A stretch of DNA of 64,000 bases from Thermaurantimonas sp046299575 (GCF_046299575.1 NZ_JBKBHX010000001.1:434001-498000), one strand, 5' to 3'; shown: positions 34,440 through 43,890, counted from the first letter of the stretch. The notes: a model not told the origin generated them from the letters alone. Translations and numbers: made by a program.

Positions 34440-35636
34440 ATGCCTTCAATTTCAAAGAAAGGGATGCAGATGCCCGAATCTCCTATTAGAAAGCTGGTGC
34501 CCTTTGCTGAAGCTGCAAAGCGCAAAGGGGTGAAGGTGTACCACCTGAACATCGGGCAGCCTGATATCCATACGCCTGATGTGGCGCTTCAGGCCATTCG
34601 AAACTTTGACCACAAGGTGATCGAGTACAGCCACTCTGCCGGTAATGAGTCGTATCGTCGAAAACTGGCTGACTACTATGCCGTACGCGGTATTGGGATA
34701 GAGTACACCGACCTGATGATTACTACGGGAGGATCGGAGGCAATCACCTTTGCGCTGAATTCCATCTGCGATTTGGGCGATGAGGTGATCGTACCAGAAC
34801 CCTTTTACGCGAATTACAATGGCTTTGCCATATCGGCCGGGGTCAAAGTAGTGCCGGTATTCAGCAGCATTGAAACAGGCTTTGCACTGCCTGACATCGA
34901 AGAATTTGAGAGCTGGATAACGCCCCGCACCCGCGCGATTATCATTTGCAATCCGGGCAATCCGACCGGATACCTTTACAGCCGCGAAGAATTAAATAAG
35001 TTGCGCGACCTCTGCCTGAAGCACGACCTCTTTCTGATAGCTGATGAGGTATACCGCGAGTTTGCCTACGACGGGGCAAAACCGATGTCAATTTTGAATC
35101 TGGATGGCATGGATGAGCATGCCATTGTGATCGATTCGGTATCGAAGCGGTATTCAATGTGTGGAGTGCGTATTGGTGCACTCATCAGCCGAAACAAAAA
35201 GCTGATGACTACAGCTCTGAAATTTGCTCAGGCGCGCCTGAGTCCACCCACACTCGGACAGGTGGCCGCAGAGGCCGCTCTGGATACTCCACAGAGCTAT
35301 TTCGATCAGGTAATCGCTGAATACACCGAACGACGCAACATACTGGTAGATGGGTTGAACAGTATTGAGGGAGTGTATTGTCCGAAACCAAAAGGAGCCT
35401 TTTATTGTGTAGCTCGCCTGCCTGTACGAAACGCTGAAGATTTCGCGCGATGGCTACTGGCAGAATTTTCACACGAAGGACATACTGTGATGGTTGCCCC
35501 GGCTAATGGATTTTATGCCACGCCTCACAAGGGCGAAAACGAAGTACGTCTGGCCTATGTATTGAAAGCCGATGATCTGCACCATTCGGTTGAAATTCTG
35601 CGCAAAGCATTGAGCGTGTATCCGGGTAGGGCGTGA
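34440..35636 (+). CDS. Pyridoxal-phosphate aminotransferase, class I/II
   Basis: A 398-residue fold-type I aminotransferase of the aspartate-aminotransferase group: HLNIGQPDIHTP near the N-terminus, the NPGNPTG motif, IADEVYREFAYDG (cofactor Asp) and the PLP lysine in SVSKRYSMCGVRIG. Substrate undefined; related enzymes act on aspartate, alanine or aromatic amino acids. The start was placed at MPSISKKGMQMP (34440), because upstream in-frame sequence is leader-like and contains the hairpin. The stop overlaps the murB start as TGATG. Confidence 0.9.
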   Translation: MPSISKKGMQMPESPIRKLVPFAEAAKRKGVKVYHLNIGQPDIHTPDVALQAIRNFDHKVIEYSHSAGNESYRRKLADYYAVRGIGIEYTDLMITTGGSEAITFALNSICDLGDEVIVPEPFYANYNGFAISAGVKVVPVFSSIETGFALPDIEEFESWITPRTRAIIICNPGNPTGYLYSREELNKLRDLCLKHDLFLIADEVYREFAYDGAKPMSILNLDGMDEHAIVIDSVSKRYSMCGVRIGALISRNKKLMTTALKFAQARLSPPTLGQVAAEAALDTPQSYFDQVIAEYTERRNILVDGLNSIEGVYCPKPKGAFYCVARLPVRNAEDFARWLLAEFSHEGHTVMVAPANGFYATPHKGENEVRLAYVLKADDLHHSVEILRKALSVYPGRA

Positions 35637-36670
35637 TGGAAGAGATAAAGCCTGTACTCAATTTTTCACTTCGAGGGCTTAACACTTTTGGGCTAGACGT
35701 GCGCTGTAAAGCGTATTATCGCGTAACATCGGAAGCTCAGCTGGAATCATTGGTGGCACAGGGCGTGTTTTCATCAGGCAAAAAATTTTTACTGCTTGGC
35801 GGAGGCAGCAATCTGCTATTTGTCAAAAATTTTTTTGATGGTGCAGTGGTGCACCTCGACCTCAAAGGGCGAGAAGTACTCTATATAAACGAAGACTATG
35901 CCCGGCTCATCGCAGCTGCCGGCGAAAACTGGCATCAAACTGTACTGTATGCATTGGAACAAAACCTTGGCGGCATTGAAAATCTTAGCCTGATACCCGG
36001 AAATACAGGTACAGCGCCGGTACAAAACATAGGAGCCTATGGAGTGGAAATCTGTGAAGTGCTCTACCATGTACAAGGTATTGATTTAATGACCGGTGCA
36101 AAAAAGGTTTTAACGACAGATGCGTGTGCCTTCGGCTACAGAGATTCGGTATTTAAACATGAATTAAAAGGCCGCTTTGCCATTACTGCCATAGCCTTGC
36201 GCCTCACGCGCAGAAATCACAATTTGCGCACCCATTATGGCACTATAGCCGAAGAATTGCAAAAAGCTGGTATCTCCCACCCAACTATACATGACATCAG
36301 CCGGGCAGTGATAGCTATTCGAAGCAGCAAACTACCGGATCCGGCCGTACTGGGCAATTGCGGCAGTTTTTTTAAAAATCCGGTGGTAACTAATGATGTA
36401 GCCTCAGAGTTAAAAGAGCGCTATCCGGAAATGCCCTCCTATCCGTCAGAAGAGGGGGTGAAAATACCCGCCGGGTGGCTAATCGAAAAAGCCGGTTGGA
36501 AAGGCAAGCGAATTGGAAATGTGGGGATGCATGAGCGACAGGCCTTAGTGCTTGTGAATTACGGCGGTGCCACCGGCACAGAATTATGGGCGCATGCTCT
36601 CAGAGTAATGCACGATGTAAGAGAGAAGTTTGGCATCGAGCTTCAGCCGGAGGTGAATGTAGTGGATTAG
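35636..36670 (+). CDS. murB: UDP-N-acetylenolpyruvoylglucosamine reductase
   Basis: A 344-residue FAD enzyme of peptidoglycan precursor synthesis. FAD-binding landmarks: LLGGGSNLLF, SLIPGNTGTAPVQNIGAYGVE, and the catalytic-region GNCGSFFKNPVV with the Ser that protonates the substrate; the C-terminal WLIEKAGWKGKRIGNVG and EVNVV ends are typical of the type I (E. coli-like) enzyme. It reduces UDP-GlcNAc-enolpyruvate to UDP-MurNAc in the cytoplasm. The ATG at 35636 is preferred to the in-frame GTG at 35633. Coupled to the aminotransferase gene. Confidence 0.95.
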   Translation: MEEIKPVLNFSLRGLNTFGLDVRCKAYYRVTSEAQLESLVAQGVFSSGKKFLLLGGGSNLLFVKNFFDGAVVHLDLKGREVLYINEDYARLIAAAGENWHQTVLYALEQNLGGIENLSLIPGNTGTAPVQNIGAYGVEICEVLYHVQGIDLMTGAKKVLTTDACAFGYRDSVFKHELKGRFAITAIALRLTRRNHNLRTHYGTIAEELQKAGISHPTIHDISRAVIAIRSSKLPDPAVLGNCGSFFKNPVVTNDVASELKERYPEMPSYPSEEGVKIPAGWLIEKAGWKGKRIGNVGMHERQALVLVNYGGATGTELWAHALRVMHDVREKFGIELQPEVNVVD

Positions 36671-36802
36671 ATTCAGGAATTTGATACTGTTCAATTTTTT
36701 AGAACAAAAAAAGCAGAAAATTCTCCTGATTAAAAGCAAAGTAAAGTCTGTAAGTTGAATCTAGAGCCTTTAATTAAATCCTGAATGCAGCCAGATTGCT
36801 CC

Positions 36803-36810
36803 TATATTTG
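36803..36810 (+). promoter_or_regulatory. -7 promoter box of fabG
   Basis: TATATTTG matches TAnnTTTG, 33 bp before the ATG at 36844. No canonical TTTG at -33. Confidence 0.5.
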
Positions 36811-36843
36811 GCGCATTAAAGTGTACGTAATTCAAAGATCAAT

Positions 36844-37590
36844 ATGAAACTTCTTAATAATAAAGTAGCTATCATCACCGGCGCGTCAAAGGGCATCGGC
36901 CGTGGAATCGCAGAAGTGTTTGTAAAAAATGGTTGTCAAGTAGCATTTACATATCTATCGTCAGTAGAAAAAGGCCAAGCTCTGGAGGCAGAACTCAGTC
37001 AACATGGCGTAAAAGTAAAAGGGTATCGCAGCGATGCTTCTGACTTCGCACAGGCTGAAAAGCTTGTTAACGATGTGCTCGCTGAGTTTGGAAAAATAGA
37101 TATTCTGGTGAACAATGCCGGAATCACAAAAGACAACCTGCTCTTGCGAATGAGTGAAGAAGACTTTAATCAAGTGATTAGAGTGAATCTCAACTCAGTT
37201 TTTAATCTGACCAAAGCTGTGATTAAACCCATGATGAAAGCGCGAATCGGATCAATAATCAACATCAGCAGCGTAGTAGGTGTAAAAGGCAATGCCGGTC
37301 AGGCAAATTATGCCGCATCTAAAGCCGGTGTTATTGGATTTACTAAATCTGTGGCACTCGAACTTGGCTCGCGCAACATTCGCTGCAACGCCATCGCACC
37401 TGGATTTATCGAAACAGAAATGACAGCAGTGCTCGACGAAAAAACAGTTCAAGGATGGCGCGACAGCATACCTCTGAAACGCGGTGGTACACCAGAAGAT
37501 GTGGCTAATGCTTGTCTCTTTTTAGCCAGTGACTTATCAGCATACATCACCGGACAGACGCTCAACGTGTGTGGTGGTATGTTGACTTAA
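36844..37590 (+). CDS. fabG: 3-oxoacyl-[acyl-carrier-protein] reductase
   Basis: A 248-residue classical SDR. TGASKGIGRGIA (NADPH site), NNAGITKDNLL, catalytic Ser in NISSVVG (~142), YAASKAG with Tyr ~156 and Lys ~160, and the C-terminal ITGQTLNVCGGM typical of FabG. It reduces 3-oxoacyl-ACP in fatty-acid elongation. Nine-residue-level identity to known FabG enzymes is seen by eye in all motifs, but close paralogues act on other substrates. First gene after a promoter box; the VWA gene starts 23 bp later. Confidence 0.92.
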   Translation: MKLLNNKVAIITGASKGIGRGIAEVFVKNGCQVAFTYLSSVEKGQALEAELSQHGVKVKGYRSDASDFAQAEKLVNDVLAEFGKIDILVNNAGITKDNLLLRMSEEDFNQVIRVNLNSVFNLTKAVIKPMMKARIGSIINISSVVGVKGNAGQANYAASKAGVIGFTKSVALELGSRNIRCNAIAPGFIETEMTAVLDEKTVQGWRDSIPLKRGGTPEDVANACLFLASDLSAYITGQTLNVCGGMLT

Positions 37591-37613
37591 TCGGCTGATT
37601 ACGGACTTTGCGG

Positions 37614-39656
37614 ATGCTTGAGTTTACCACAGAATTTTCGATGCTCTGGTGGGTGATTGCTGTTTTAGCAGTTGCCTGGTTTGTAATGTGGATTTACAAA
37701 AGTCAGCAATCCGTATTCGGAAGGAAGGGTACAGAAATACTGAGAGTTCTGCGTATTGTATCGTTAGCACTGCTTCTCTTTCTACTCCTTAAGCCCGAAT
37801 TATATATCAAAAAGCTGGAAGAAAAACCCAGAACACTGGTTTGGGCCGTTGATCACTCCCGAAGCATGGTGATGTCGAAAGACTCAACAGATGTAGGGAA
37901 ATTACCTACATTCCTCCAAACAATAGCAGACAGAGTAAAAGGCAATCTCGAAGTAGATGTAATTTCTTTTGGTTCAAAAGTATCTGAAAATCCGGATTTT
38001 AACTTTAATCAACCCTTTACTGACGGATACGCCTGGATCAAGCATTTACAAGATACGCGCTTTGACAATGAGATAGCTGCTGTAGTCTTGGTTTCCGACG
38101 GCATTTTCAATTTCGGCTATTCACCCGAGTATTTTGTACATGAATTAAAAGTGCCCATACATGTGGTTGCTGTGGGCGACACCACTCAGTTTCCCGATGC
38201 CTCGATTTATTCGGTAGTGTATCCGAAAAAGGTCTTGCCAAATACTGAATTTGAAATCGAAATCATCGCCAAAGCTCTGTATTTGGAAAATATTCCTTTA
38301 AAAATCCGCCTAAAAGGTGAGGGAACTAATAGAGAAATAGCTACATTCAGACCCACTTCATCGTCAGAATCCCGTTCTTTTAAAACTTTTATCAAATCCA
38401 TCAAACCCGGAATTCATCGATATTCTGTTACCATTGATCCTGTTTCGAAAGAAAAAAACACGCGTAACAACACGTATGTCTTTTATGTAGAAGTAATCGA
38501 CGAACGCAGTAAAGTGCTGATCATCGAGGAAATGAAGCACCCCGATATGGGTGTACTGCGAGAATATTTTTCAAAGAACACTCAATGCGAACTTATAAGC
38601 GTAAAGCCAGACAGCCTTCGATTTTTGAACTCGAATTTTGATTATGTCATCGTTCACAGCCCTGCACATCCACAAACGTTTGCCTTTTTGCAAAAAAATA
38701 ATGCACTTCCTGTATTGCTTATCAGTGGTTTTGGAACTGATCCCGGCGGACTATCTAAACTTATCGGAAGAGATGTGACTCGATTTAGCAGAGAAGATAA
38801 GGCCTACCCTATTGCTAACGATAACTTTTACAAAATTTCTTCGGTCAATTTTTTGTCCATCTATCCACTCCCGCCTTTGGATGTGTTTTACTATATACCT
38901 AATGTGAAGGCAGAAGATGTTCTGTGTTATCAAAAAATCAACGGAATAAATACCACTAAGCCTTTAATTTCATTACTTGAGACAGATCGGAAAATCGCAT
39001 TATTCCACGGCGAAGGCCTTTGGAAATGGAAAAACAAGCTGCAAATGGAGGGCGATTCCAATAGCCTTGACCTGTTTTTTTTGAAAGTAACGCGCTGGCT
39101 CATTCAATCAGAAAAGAAAAAGCCATTAGAAATCGTCTTACCCGAAAAAATTCAACCCGAAGACAAACTTTTGGTAAGAGCCTACGTATTCGATCAAACG
39201 AATCTACCCGTATCAAATGCCAAGGTTTCCATTATTTTTACAGATTCTGCCGGTAAGAAGTTCGAATATTCTTTTGCAAGAGAAGGCTCTGTGTACACTG
39301 CTTCTGCTCATAACTTCACTCCAGGTACCTACCGTTGGAAAGCAGAAGCCGAATTGGCCGGCGAGAAACAGACAGAAAGCGGAATTCTGATCGTTGAGGA
39401 GAATGACCTGGAAATTTCTGACCTGGTAGCTAATCACGATAAATTGAGAAAAATTGCAAAAAACACCGAAGGTAAGTTTTATTTAATCTCTAAAATGGAT
39501 GAGCTTGAAAAAGATTTACTTGCACAAAATTATTTGCCTCTCCTCAGAGAAAAGACGCAAAAAATACGACTGATCGAATGGTGGCCTTTCTTCGCCATTG
39601 TACTAATCTTACTGACCGCCGAATGGTTCCTTAGACGATATTTGGGCAGTTATTAA
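37614..39656 (+). CDS. VWA-domain membrane protein (BatA-like)
   Basis: A 680-residue membrane protein. Two N-terminal helices (about 10-30 and 43-62) are followed by a von Willebrand A-like domain (about 75-210) with the metal-site DHSRS in VWAVDHSRSMVMS and a later VLVSDG. Middle domains are Ig-like (around 220-300 and 520-600), and the chain ends in another membrane helix (WWPFFAIVLILLTAEWFL). It resembles the large extracytoplasmic BatA/CARF-free VWA proteins of Bacteroidota, role unknown. Start set at ATG 37614, not the TTG two codons upstream. Confidence 0.82.
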   Translation: MLEFTTEFSMLWWVIAVLAVAWFVMWIYKSQQSVFGRKGTEILRVLRIVSLALLLFLLLKPELYIKKLEEKPRTLVWAVDHSRSMVMSKDSTDVGKLPTFLQTIADRVKGNLEVDVISFGSKVSENPDFNFNQPFTDGYAWIKHLQDTRFDNEIAAVVLVSDGIFNFGYSPEYFVHELKVPIHVVAVGDTTQFPDASIYSVVYPKKVLPNTEFEIEIIAKALYLENIPLKIRLKGEGTNREIATFRPTSSSESRSFKTFIKSIKPGIHRYSVTIDPVSKEKNTRNNTYVFYVEVIDERSKVLIIEEMKHPDMGVLREYFSKNTQCELISVKPDSLRFLNSNFDYVIVHSPAHPQTFAFLQKNNALPVLLISGFGTDPGGLSKLIGRDVTRFSREDKAYPIANDNFYKISSVNFLSIYPLPPLDVFYYIPNVKAEDVLCYQKINGINTTKPLISLLETDRKIALFHGEGLWKWKNKLQMEGDSNSLDLFFLKVTRWLIQSEKKKPLEIVLPEKIQPEDKLLVRAYVFDQTNLPVSNAKVSIIFTDSAGKKFEYSFAREGSVYTASAHNFTPGTYRWKAEAELAGEKQTESGILIVEENDLEISDLVANHDKLRKIAKNTEGKFYLISKMDELEKDLLAQNYLPLLREKTQKIRLIEWWPFFAIVLILLTAEWFLRRYLGSY

Positions 39657-39675
39657 CGCCAAAATTTAAATTCCC

Positions 39676-40497
39676 ATGAATCGCAGTTTGCCCTTTTTGT
39701 TAGTTACTGGTTTTTTAGTGGTCTTGCTGATCGTGCTCCTTTGGGGGTCGATGACTACAACGATCGATTTCGGCCAAAAAGGCGTTATTTTCCGAACTTT
39801 TGGAGGCGGTGTTGATAAGAAAAAAATTTTCAATCAAGGATTTCACTTTATAGCACCTTGGAATAAGATCTTCAAGTATGACGTGAAAATTCAGGAAAAC
39901 AATACCACAATGGAAGTTCTGTCGAAAAACGGATTGACCATAAAAGTAGATGTTTCTTATTGGTACAAACCACAAGAAGACAGACTGCCCTTGTTGCACG
40001 ACGAGGTGGGACCTAATTATCACGAAAAAATTGTCAATCCGGCCATTCGTTCAGCTACGCGCGAAGTAATCGGCAAATACCTCCCCGAAGAGCTGTACTC
40101 CACAAAACGCGAGGTAATTGAAGACGAAATCATGAATCGCACGCGCAAGTCTATTGCAGACAAACACATACTGCTCGACGACGTTTTGATACGCGATGTC
40201 ACCTTACCTCCTTCACTTCAAGAGGCTATAGAAAAAAAACTAAAACAAGAACAGGTTGCTCTCGAATACGAATTTAGACTCGAGGCTGCACAAAAAGAGG
40301 CCGAACGACTGCGCATCGAAGCCCGAGGTAAAGCCGAAGCCTATGACATCATTAACCGCTCTCTGACTGACAAAATCCTTCAGGAAAAAGGCATAGAGGC
40401 TACGCTCAAATTGGCAGAAAGTCCTAATTCAAAAATTGTAATCATCGGAAATTCAAAAAATGGATTGCCGATCATTTTGGGCGATAACAAACAATAG
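39676..40497 (+). CDS. Prohibitin-like SPFH/Band 7 membrane protein
   Basis: A 273-residue protein: one N-terminal membrane helix (about 5-27), then a Band 7/PHB domain (about 30-215; FGQKGVIFRTFGGGVDK, GFHFIAPWNKIFKYD) and a helical, charged tail (EYEFRLEAAQKEAERLRIEARGKAEA split over two helices) as in prohibitins and HflK. Such proteins form membrane microdomain rings and often modulate AAA proteases. It lies 19 bp after the VWA gene and 9 bp before the biotin carboxylase gene, so one transcript is likely. Confidence 0.88.
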   Translation: MNRSLPFLLVTGFLVVLLIVLLWGSMTTTIDFGQKGVIFRTFGGGVDKKKIFNQGFHFIAPWNKIFKYDVKIQENNTTMEVLSKNGLTIKVDVSYWYKPQEDRLPLLHDEVGPNYHEKIVNPAIRSATREVIGKYLPEELYSTKREVIEDEIMNRTRKSIADKHILLDDVLIRDVTLPPSLQEAIEKKLKQEQVALEYEFRLEAAQKEAERLRIEARGKAEAYDIINRSLTDKILQEKGIEATLKLAESPNSKIVIIGNSKNGLPIILGDNKQ

Positions 40498-40506
40498 ACA
40501 ATCGTA

Positions 40507-42006
40507 ATGAAAAAAATACTGGTTGCCAATCGCGGTGAGATCGCTCTCCGCATTATGAAAACCGCAAGAGATATGGGCATAAGCACAGTAGCTATCTACA
40601 GTGAAGCCGATGCCGATAGCCCACACGTACACTATGCCGACGAGGCAGTTTGTATTGGTCAGGCCCCCTCGGCGCAGAGCTATCTGCGAGGTCAGGCGAT
40701 CGTAGATGCTGCCCTTACTACTGGAGCTGATGCCATTCATCCTGGATATGGGTTTTTAAGTGAAAACGCAGCCTTCGCTCGCCTGGTGGAGGCCAGCGGG
40801 CTCATTTTTATAGGTCCATCAGCCGATGCCATGGAAATTATGGGAGATAAGCTCTCCGCAAAAAACGCTGTAAAAAAATTTAACGTACCTCTGGTACCAG
40901 GCACCGATGGTGCAGTAAGCGATTTCGCTATGGCCATCGAGGTTGCCAAATCCATTGGCTTGCCTGTCATCATCAAAGCATCAGCCGGCGGTGGTGGTAA
41001 GGGTATGCGCCTGGTAGAAGACATCCACCTGCTCGAAGAGCAAATGCAAATGGCCATTAACGAAGCCACCTCAGCCTTTGGCAACGGTGCTGTATTCATC
41101 GAAAAATTTGTGGACAAGCCGCGCCATATCGAAATTCAAATATTGGCCGACAAGTATGGCAACATCGTTTACCTCTTCGAGCGCGAATGCAGCATTCAGC
41201 GCCGGCACCAAAAGGTGATCGAAGAAGCTCCCAGCGCTATCGTGACACCCGAAATGCGCCGTGCCATGGGCGAAGCTGCTGTTAACGTAGCCCGTTCCTG
41301 CGGATATGTGGGTGCAGGCACGGTAGAATTTCTCGTTGACGCCAATAGGAATTTCTACTTTCTCGAGATGAACACACGCCTTCAGGTAGAGCATCCGGTT
41401 ACAGAACTGATCACCGGTCTCGACCTGGTGCGCGAACAGATACGCATCGCTCGTGGCGAACCATTAGGTTACACTCAAAAAGACCTCAGCATACACGGGC
41501 ATGCCATCGAAGCCCGAGTCTATGCTGAAAATCCGTGGGAAAATTTTTCACCAGATATCGGAAAGTTAGTCGTTTACAACCGCCCCACCGGACCAGGTGT
41601 GCGAGTTGACGATGGCTATCGCCAGGGAATGGACATCCCCATCTATTACGACCCGATGATTGCCAAGCTCATCACTTATGGCCATACCCGCGACGAAGCC
41701 ATACAGCGCATGATTCGCGCCTGTCGCGACTATGAAATCGGCGGTGTTCACACTACCCTGCCCTTCGTAGAATTCGTCATGCAGCACCCTGCCTTCGTAA
41801 GTGGCGACTTCGACACCAACTTTGTCAAACAACACTTTAAACCCGAATACCTGCCAGGCCCCTCAGCTGATGAAGTGGAAGCAGCAGCACTCGCAGCCGC
41901 AGCTCTCATGCAAGAAAAAAGACTAAACGACCTTTTTTACCCTAATGGCCAACCCTCCCAGCAAAGTGACATTTCTCTCTGGAAAATTCGCCGTCAGGTC
42001 TATTAA
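40507..42006 (+). CDS. accC: Biotin carboxylase subunit
   Basis: A 499-residue ATP-grasp enzyme: LVANRGEIALRIM at the start, GGGGKGMRLV (ATP loop), ECSIQRRHQKVIEEAPS, EMNTRLQVEHPVTE. It carboxylates biotin on a carrier protein using ATP and bicarbonate. It is about 50 residues longer than E. coli AccC, and neither a biotin-carrier nor a carboxyltransferase gene is adjacent, so it may belong to acetyl-CoA carboxylase or to an acyl-CoA (propionyl-type) carboxylase. Its last 62 bp overlap the DUF4294 gene in another frame. Confidence 0.92.
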   Translation: MKKILVANRGEIALRIMKTARDMGISTVAIYSEADADSPHVHYADEAVCIGQAPSAQSYLRGQAIVDAALTTGADAIHPGYGFLSENAAFARLVEASGLIFIGPSADAMEIMGDKLSAKNAVKKFNVPLVPGTDGAVSDFAMAIEVAKSIGLPVIIKASAGGGGKGMRLVEDIHLLEEQMQMAINEATSAFGNGAVFIEKFVDKPRHIEIQILADKYGNIVYLFERECSIQRRHQKVIEEAPSAIVTPEMRRAMGEAAVNVARSCGYVGAGTVEFLVDANRNFYFLEMNTRLQVEHPVTELITGLDLVREQIRIARGEPLGYTQKDLSIHGHAIEARVYAENPWENFSPDIGKLVVYNRPTGPGVRVDDGYRQGMDIPIYYDPMIAKLITYGHTRDEAIQRMIRACRDYEIGGVHTTLPFVEFVMQHPAFVSGDFDTNFVKQHFKPEYLPGPSADEVEAAALAAAALMQEKRLNDLFYPNGQPSQQSDISLWKIRRQVY

Positions 42007-42724
42007 AATCCTGTTATTAGCACTGTTCATGTCCTCCTATACTGCCTGGGCGCAGAATGACCATAAACAGACGCAAGACAGCATACTCAATTACATTTAC
42101 CAAAACAAAGACAAGCGCCAGCACGCCCTCATCATCGATGGCGATACTGTACCGGTGTGGATACTCGACGAGGTACTCTTCATCAGCACACCAGCCTTCG
42201 ACAGCGAAGAGGCGCGCCGTCGCTACTACATCCTCAGGCGAAAGGTGTACAAAGTCTATCCCTACGCCGTAATTGCCGGCGATAAGCTCGACTCCCTCGA
42301 ATTCCGCCTCTCCCTCCTGAAGCGCGATCGCGACAAAAAGCGCTTCATCAAGGATTTTCAAGACTACCTGGAAAGCGAATTTGAAGAAGAACTCAAAAGA
42401 CTCACCCGCTCAGAGGGCCAAATCCTTTGCAAACTCATATACCGCGAAACAGGCATGACTGCCTATGACCTCATCACCAAATACCGTGGCGGCCTGCGCG
42501 CATTTATGTACAACGTAACGGCCAACTTCTACGAAATCAGCCTAAAAAAACAATACGATCCCACCAACGACCCCGAAGACAAATTCATCGAAAACATCCT
42601 CCAAAAAGCCTTTGCCGAAGGTATTCTCCAGCAACGACAAAAGAAAACATTCAATCCGGCCGATTTTGATGATGCAGGCGAAGTCATCACCAAACCCAAA
42701 AGGCGCTGGTGGCAGATTTTCTAG
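41945..42724 (+). CDS. DUF4294 family exported protein
   Basis: A 259-residue protein recognised as DUF4294 by VPVWILDEVLF, EEARRRYYILRRKVYKVYPYA and EGQILCKLIYRETGMTAYDL. Function unknown, family restricted mainly to Bacteroidota. A hydrophobic signal (IKILLLALFMSSYTAWAQ) sits near the N-terminus, so it is exported. The only starts that keep this signal whole (ATG 41945 or GTG 41966) lie inside accC, giving a 62- or 41-bp overlap; ATG 42029 would cut the signal. Convergent to the response-regulator gene 9 bp away. Confidence 0.85.
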   Translation: MANPPSKVTFLSGKFAVRSIKILLLALFMSSYTAWAQNDHKQTQDSILNYIYQNKDKRQHALIIDGDTVPVWILDEVLFISTPAFDSEEARRRYYILRRKVYKVYPYAVIAGDKLDSLEFRLSLLKRDRDKKRFIKDFQDYLESEFEEELKRLTRSEGQILCKLIYRETGMTAYDLITKYRGGLRAFMYNVTANFYEISLKKQYDPTNDPEDKFIENILQKAFAEGILQQRQKKTFNPADFDDAGEVITKPKRRWWQIF

Positions 42725-42733
42725 TTACCTTAA

Positions 42734-43426
42734 TTAAGACTCTGTCGAAAGAATGAAGCCTACACCCGGCCGCGTATGAATCAACTTTTGATCAAAATCC
42801 CTGTCCACCTTCTTTCTCAGATATGCAATATATACATCGATAAAGTTGGTTCCTGTATCAAATCGCGTATTCCACACCTTCTCAGCAATTTCACCGCGCG
42901 AGAGTACACGCTCAGGGTTGCGTAGCATGTATTCCAGCAAATTAAATTCCTTAGGCGTTAGTTGTAGAGGTTTATTGGCTCGCATTACCTTCTTCGTGCG
43001 TACATTCATCTCAAGGTCAGCATACTTAAGAACTTCACTTACCCCCACATGAGCTCTGCTTCGTTTTAAAAGTGCTTTGATGCGAGCCACAAGTTCGCGA
43101 ATCTCAAACGGCTTGACAAGATAGTCATCAGCCCCCGCGTCAAAACCCTCTAATTTATCATCCGTAGTGCCCAATGCCGTCAGCATCAGAATTGGCACCG
43201 CCGGACTCATCTGTCGGATCGCTCTACTCACTTCGATACCGCTTAAGCGCGGTAGCATCACATCCGTGATTACCAGGTCGAAATTCGACTGCTGGAACAA
43301 CTTCACAGCCGATTGCCCGTCGTATGCCATTGCTACCTCAAAGTCGTACTCCCTCAGGTGCTTAGCCAGTACCTGCATCAGGCGATCGTCGTCTTCTACA
43401 ATAAGTATCAGCGGTTTAAGGTTCAT
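42734..43426 (-). CDS. OmpR/PhoB-family response regulator
   Basis: A 230-residue two-domain regulator. Receiver (1-120): VEDDDRLM, acceptor Asp in LVITDVMLPRL (~53), Thr in LMLTALG, Lys in YLVKPFEI. Winged-helix DNA-binding domain (~130-228): LTPKEFNLLEYMLRNPERV, SRGEIAEKVW, FIDVYIAYLRKKV. It should bind direct-repeat sites when phosphorylated. Usually a sensor kinase gene is next to it, but here it is alone between DUF4294 and the intergenic repeat region, so the partner must be elsewhere. The downstream gap to DUF4294 is 9 bp. Confidence 0.93.
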   Translation of the reverse strand: MNLKPLILIVEDDDRLMQVLAKHLREYDFEVAMAYDGQSAVKLFQQSNFDLVITDVMLPRLSGIEVSRAIRQMSPAVPILMLTALGTTDDKLEGFDAGADDYLVKPFEIRELVARIKALLKRSRAHVGVSEVLKYADLEMNVRTKKVMRANKPLQLTPKEFNLLEYMLRNPERVLSRGEIAEKVWNTRFDTGTNFIDVYIAYLRKKVDRDFDQKLIHTRPGVGFILSTES

Positions 43427-43537
43427 TCTTAGCTCTTAGTAGTGTTCCCTTTACTTCAGCCATCACATATCAATTACTCAGGTAAAGGTACTTCACCAAT
43501 TCGGGGGAGAATGTTTTGTTTTTATTTTTTATCATTA

Positions 43538-43675
43538 GGGCGTGCCCCAGCCAATGGCGCCATTGGCGCCTTGGCTGGGTCGGGCTACTTTGGGGTACGC
43601 TTCGCTCCCGTGCTTCGGCTCGCTACGCTTTGCCTTCGCACCGCGCTGCCGCGCGCCCGCCGTATCCCTCACGCG
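43538..43675 (+). repeat. GC-rich intergenic element with strong hairpin
   Basis: Lies in the 497-bp space between the response regulator and metG. Starts GGGCGTGCCCC and ends CCGTATCCCTCACGCG. At its left end CCCAGCCAA (43546-43554) pairs with TTGGCTGGG (43571-43579), enclosing GGCGCC-ATT-GGCGCC. The middle repeats CTTCGCTCCCG, GCTTCGGCTCG and GCTACGCTTTG-like units. GC content is far above the flanks. It shares both ends with 29731-29985. I recall similar sequences in spacers of many Bacteroidota genomes but know no established function. The rest of 43427-43890 holds nothing recognised except a small hairpin (CTTGCT/AGCAAG, 43858-43876) before the metG promoter. Confidence 0.7.
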
Positions 43676-43890
43676 CACTTGTGCCACCCAATTCTTTTCA
43701 TAGCCAATGCAACCAGCAATTTCAATCCCTCAACACAGATTTTTTCACTATCAGCTGATTCACCATTTGAGCAATACAAAAATTTTAAAGGCGTTAAATC
43801 GTTATAACCCCCCTTAATTGCAACACGGAAAAGTACAAATACACCAAAACTTTATCACTTGCTTCAAAAGAGCAAGCCCTTTAAGCTATC

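Noticed and set aside
36671..36786. ATTCAGGA ... TCCTGAAT inverted repeat before fabG
   Set aside because: 8-bp arms 100 bp apart in AT-rich DNA; likely chance.
41566..42361. Antisense open frames under accC/DUF4294
   Set aside because: Shadow frames in codon-biased genes; no homologous motif.
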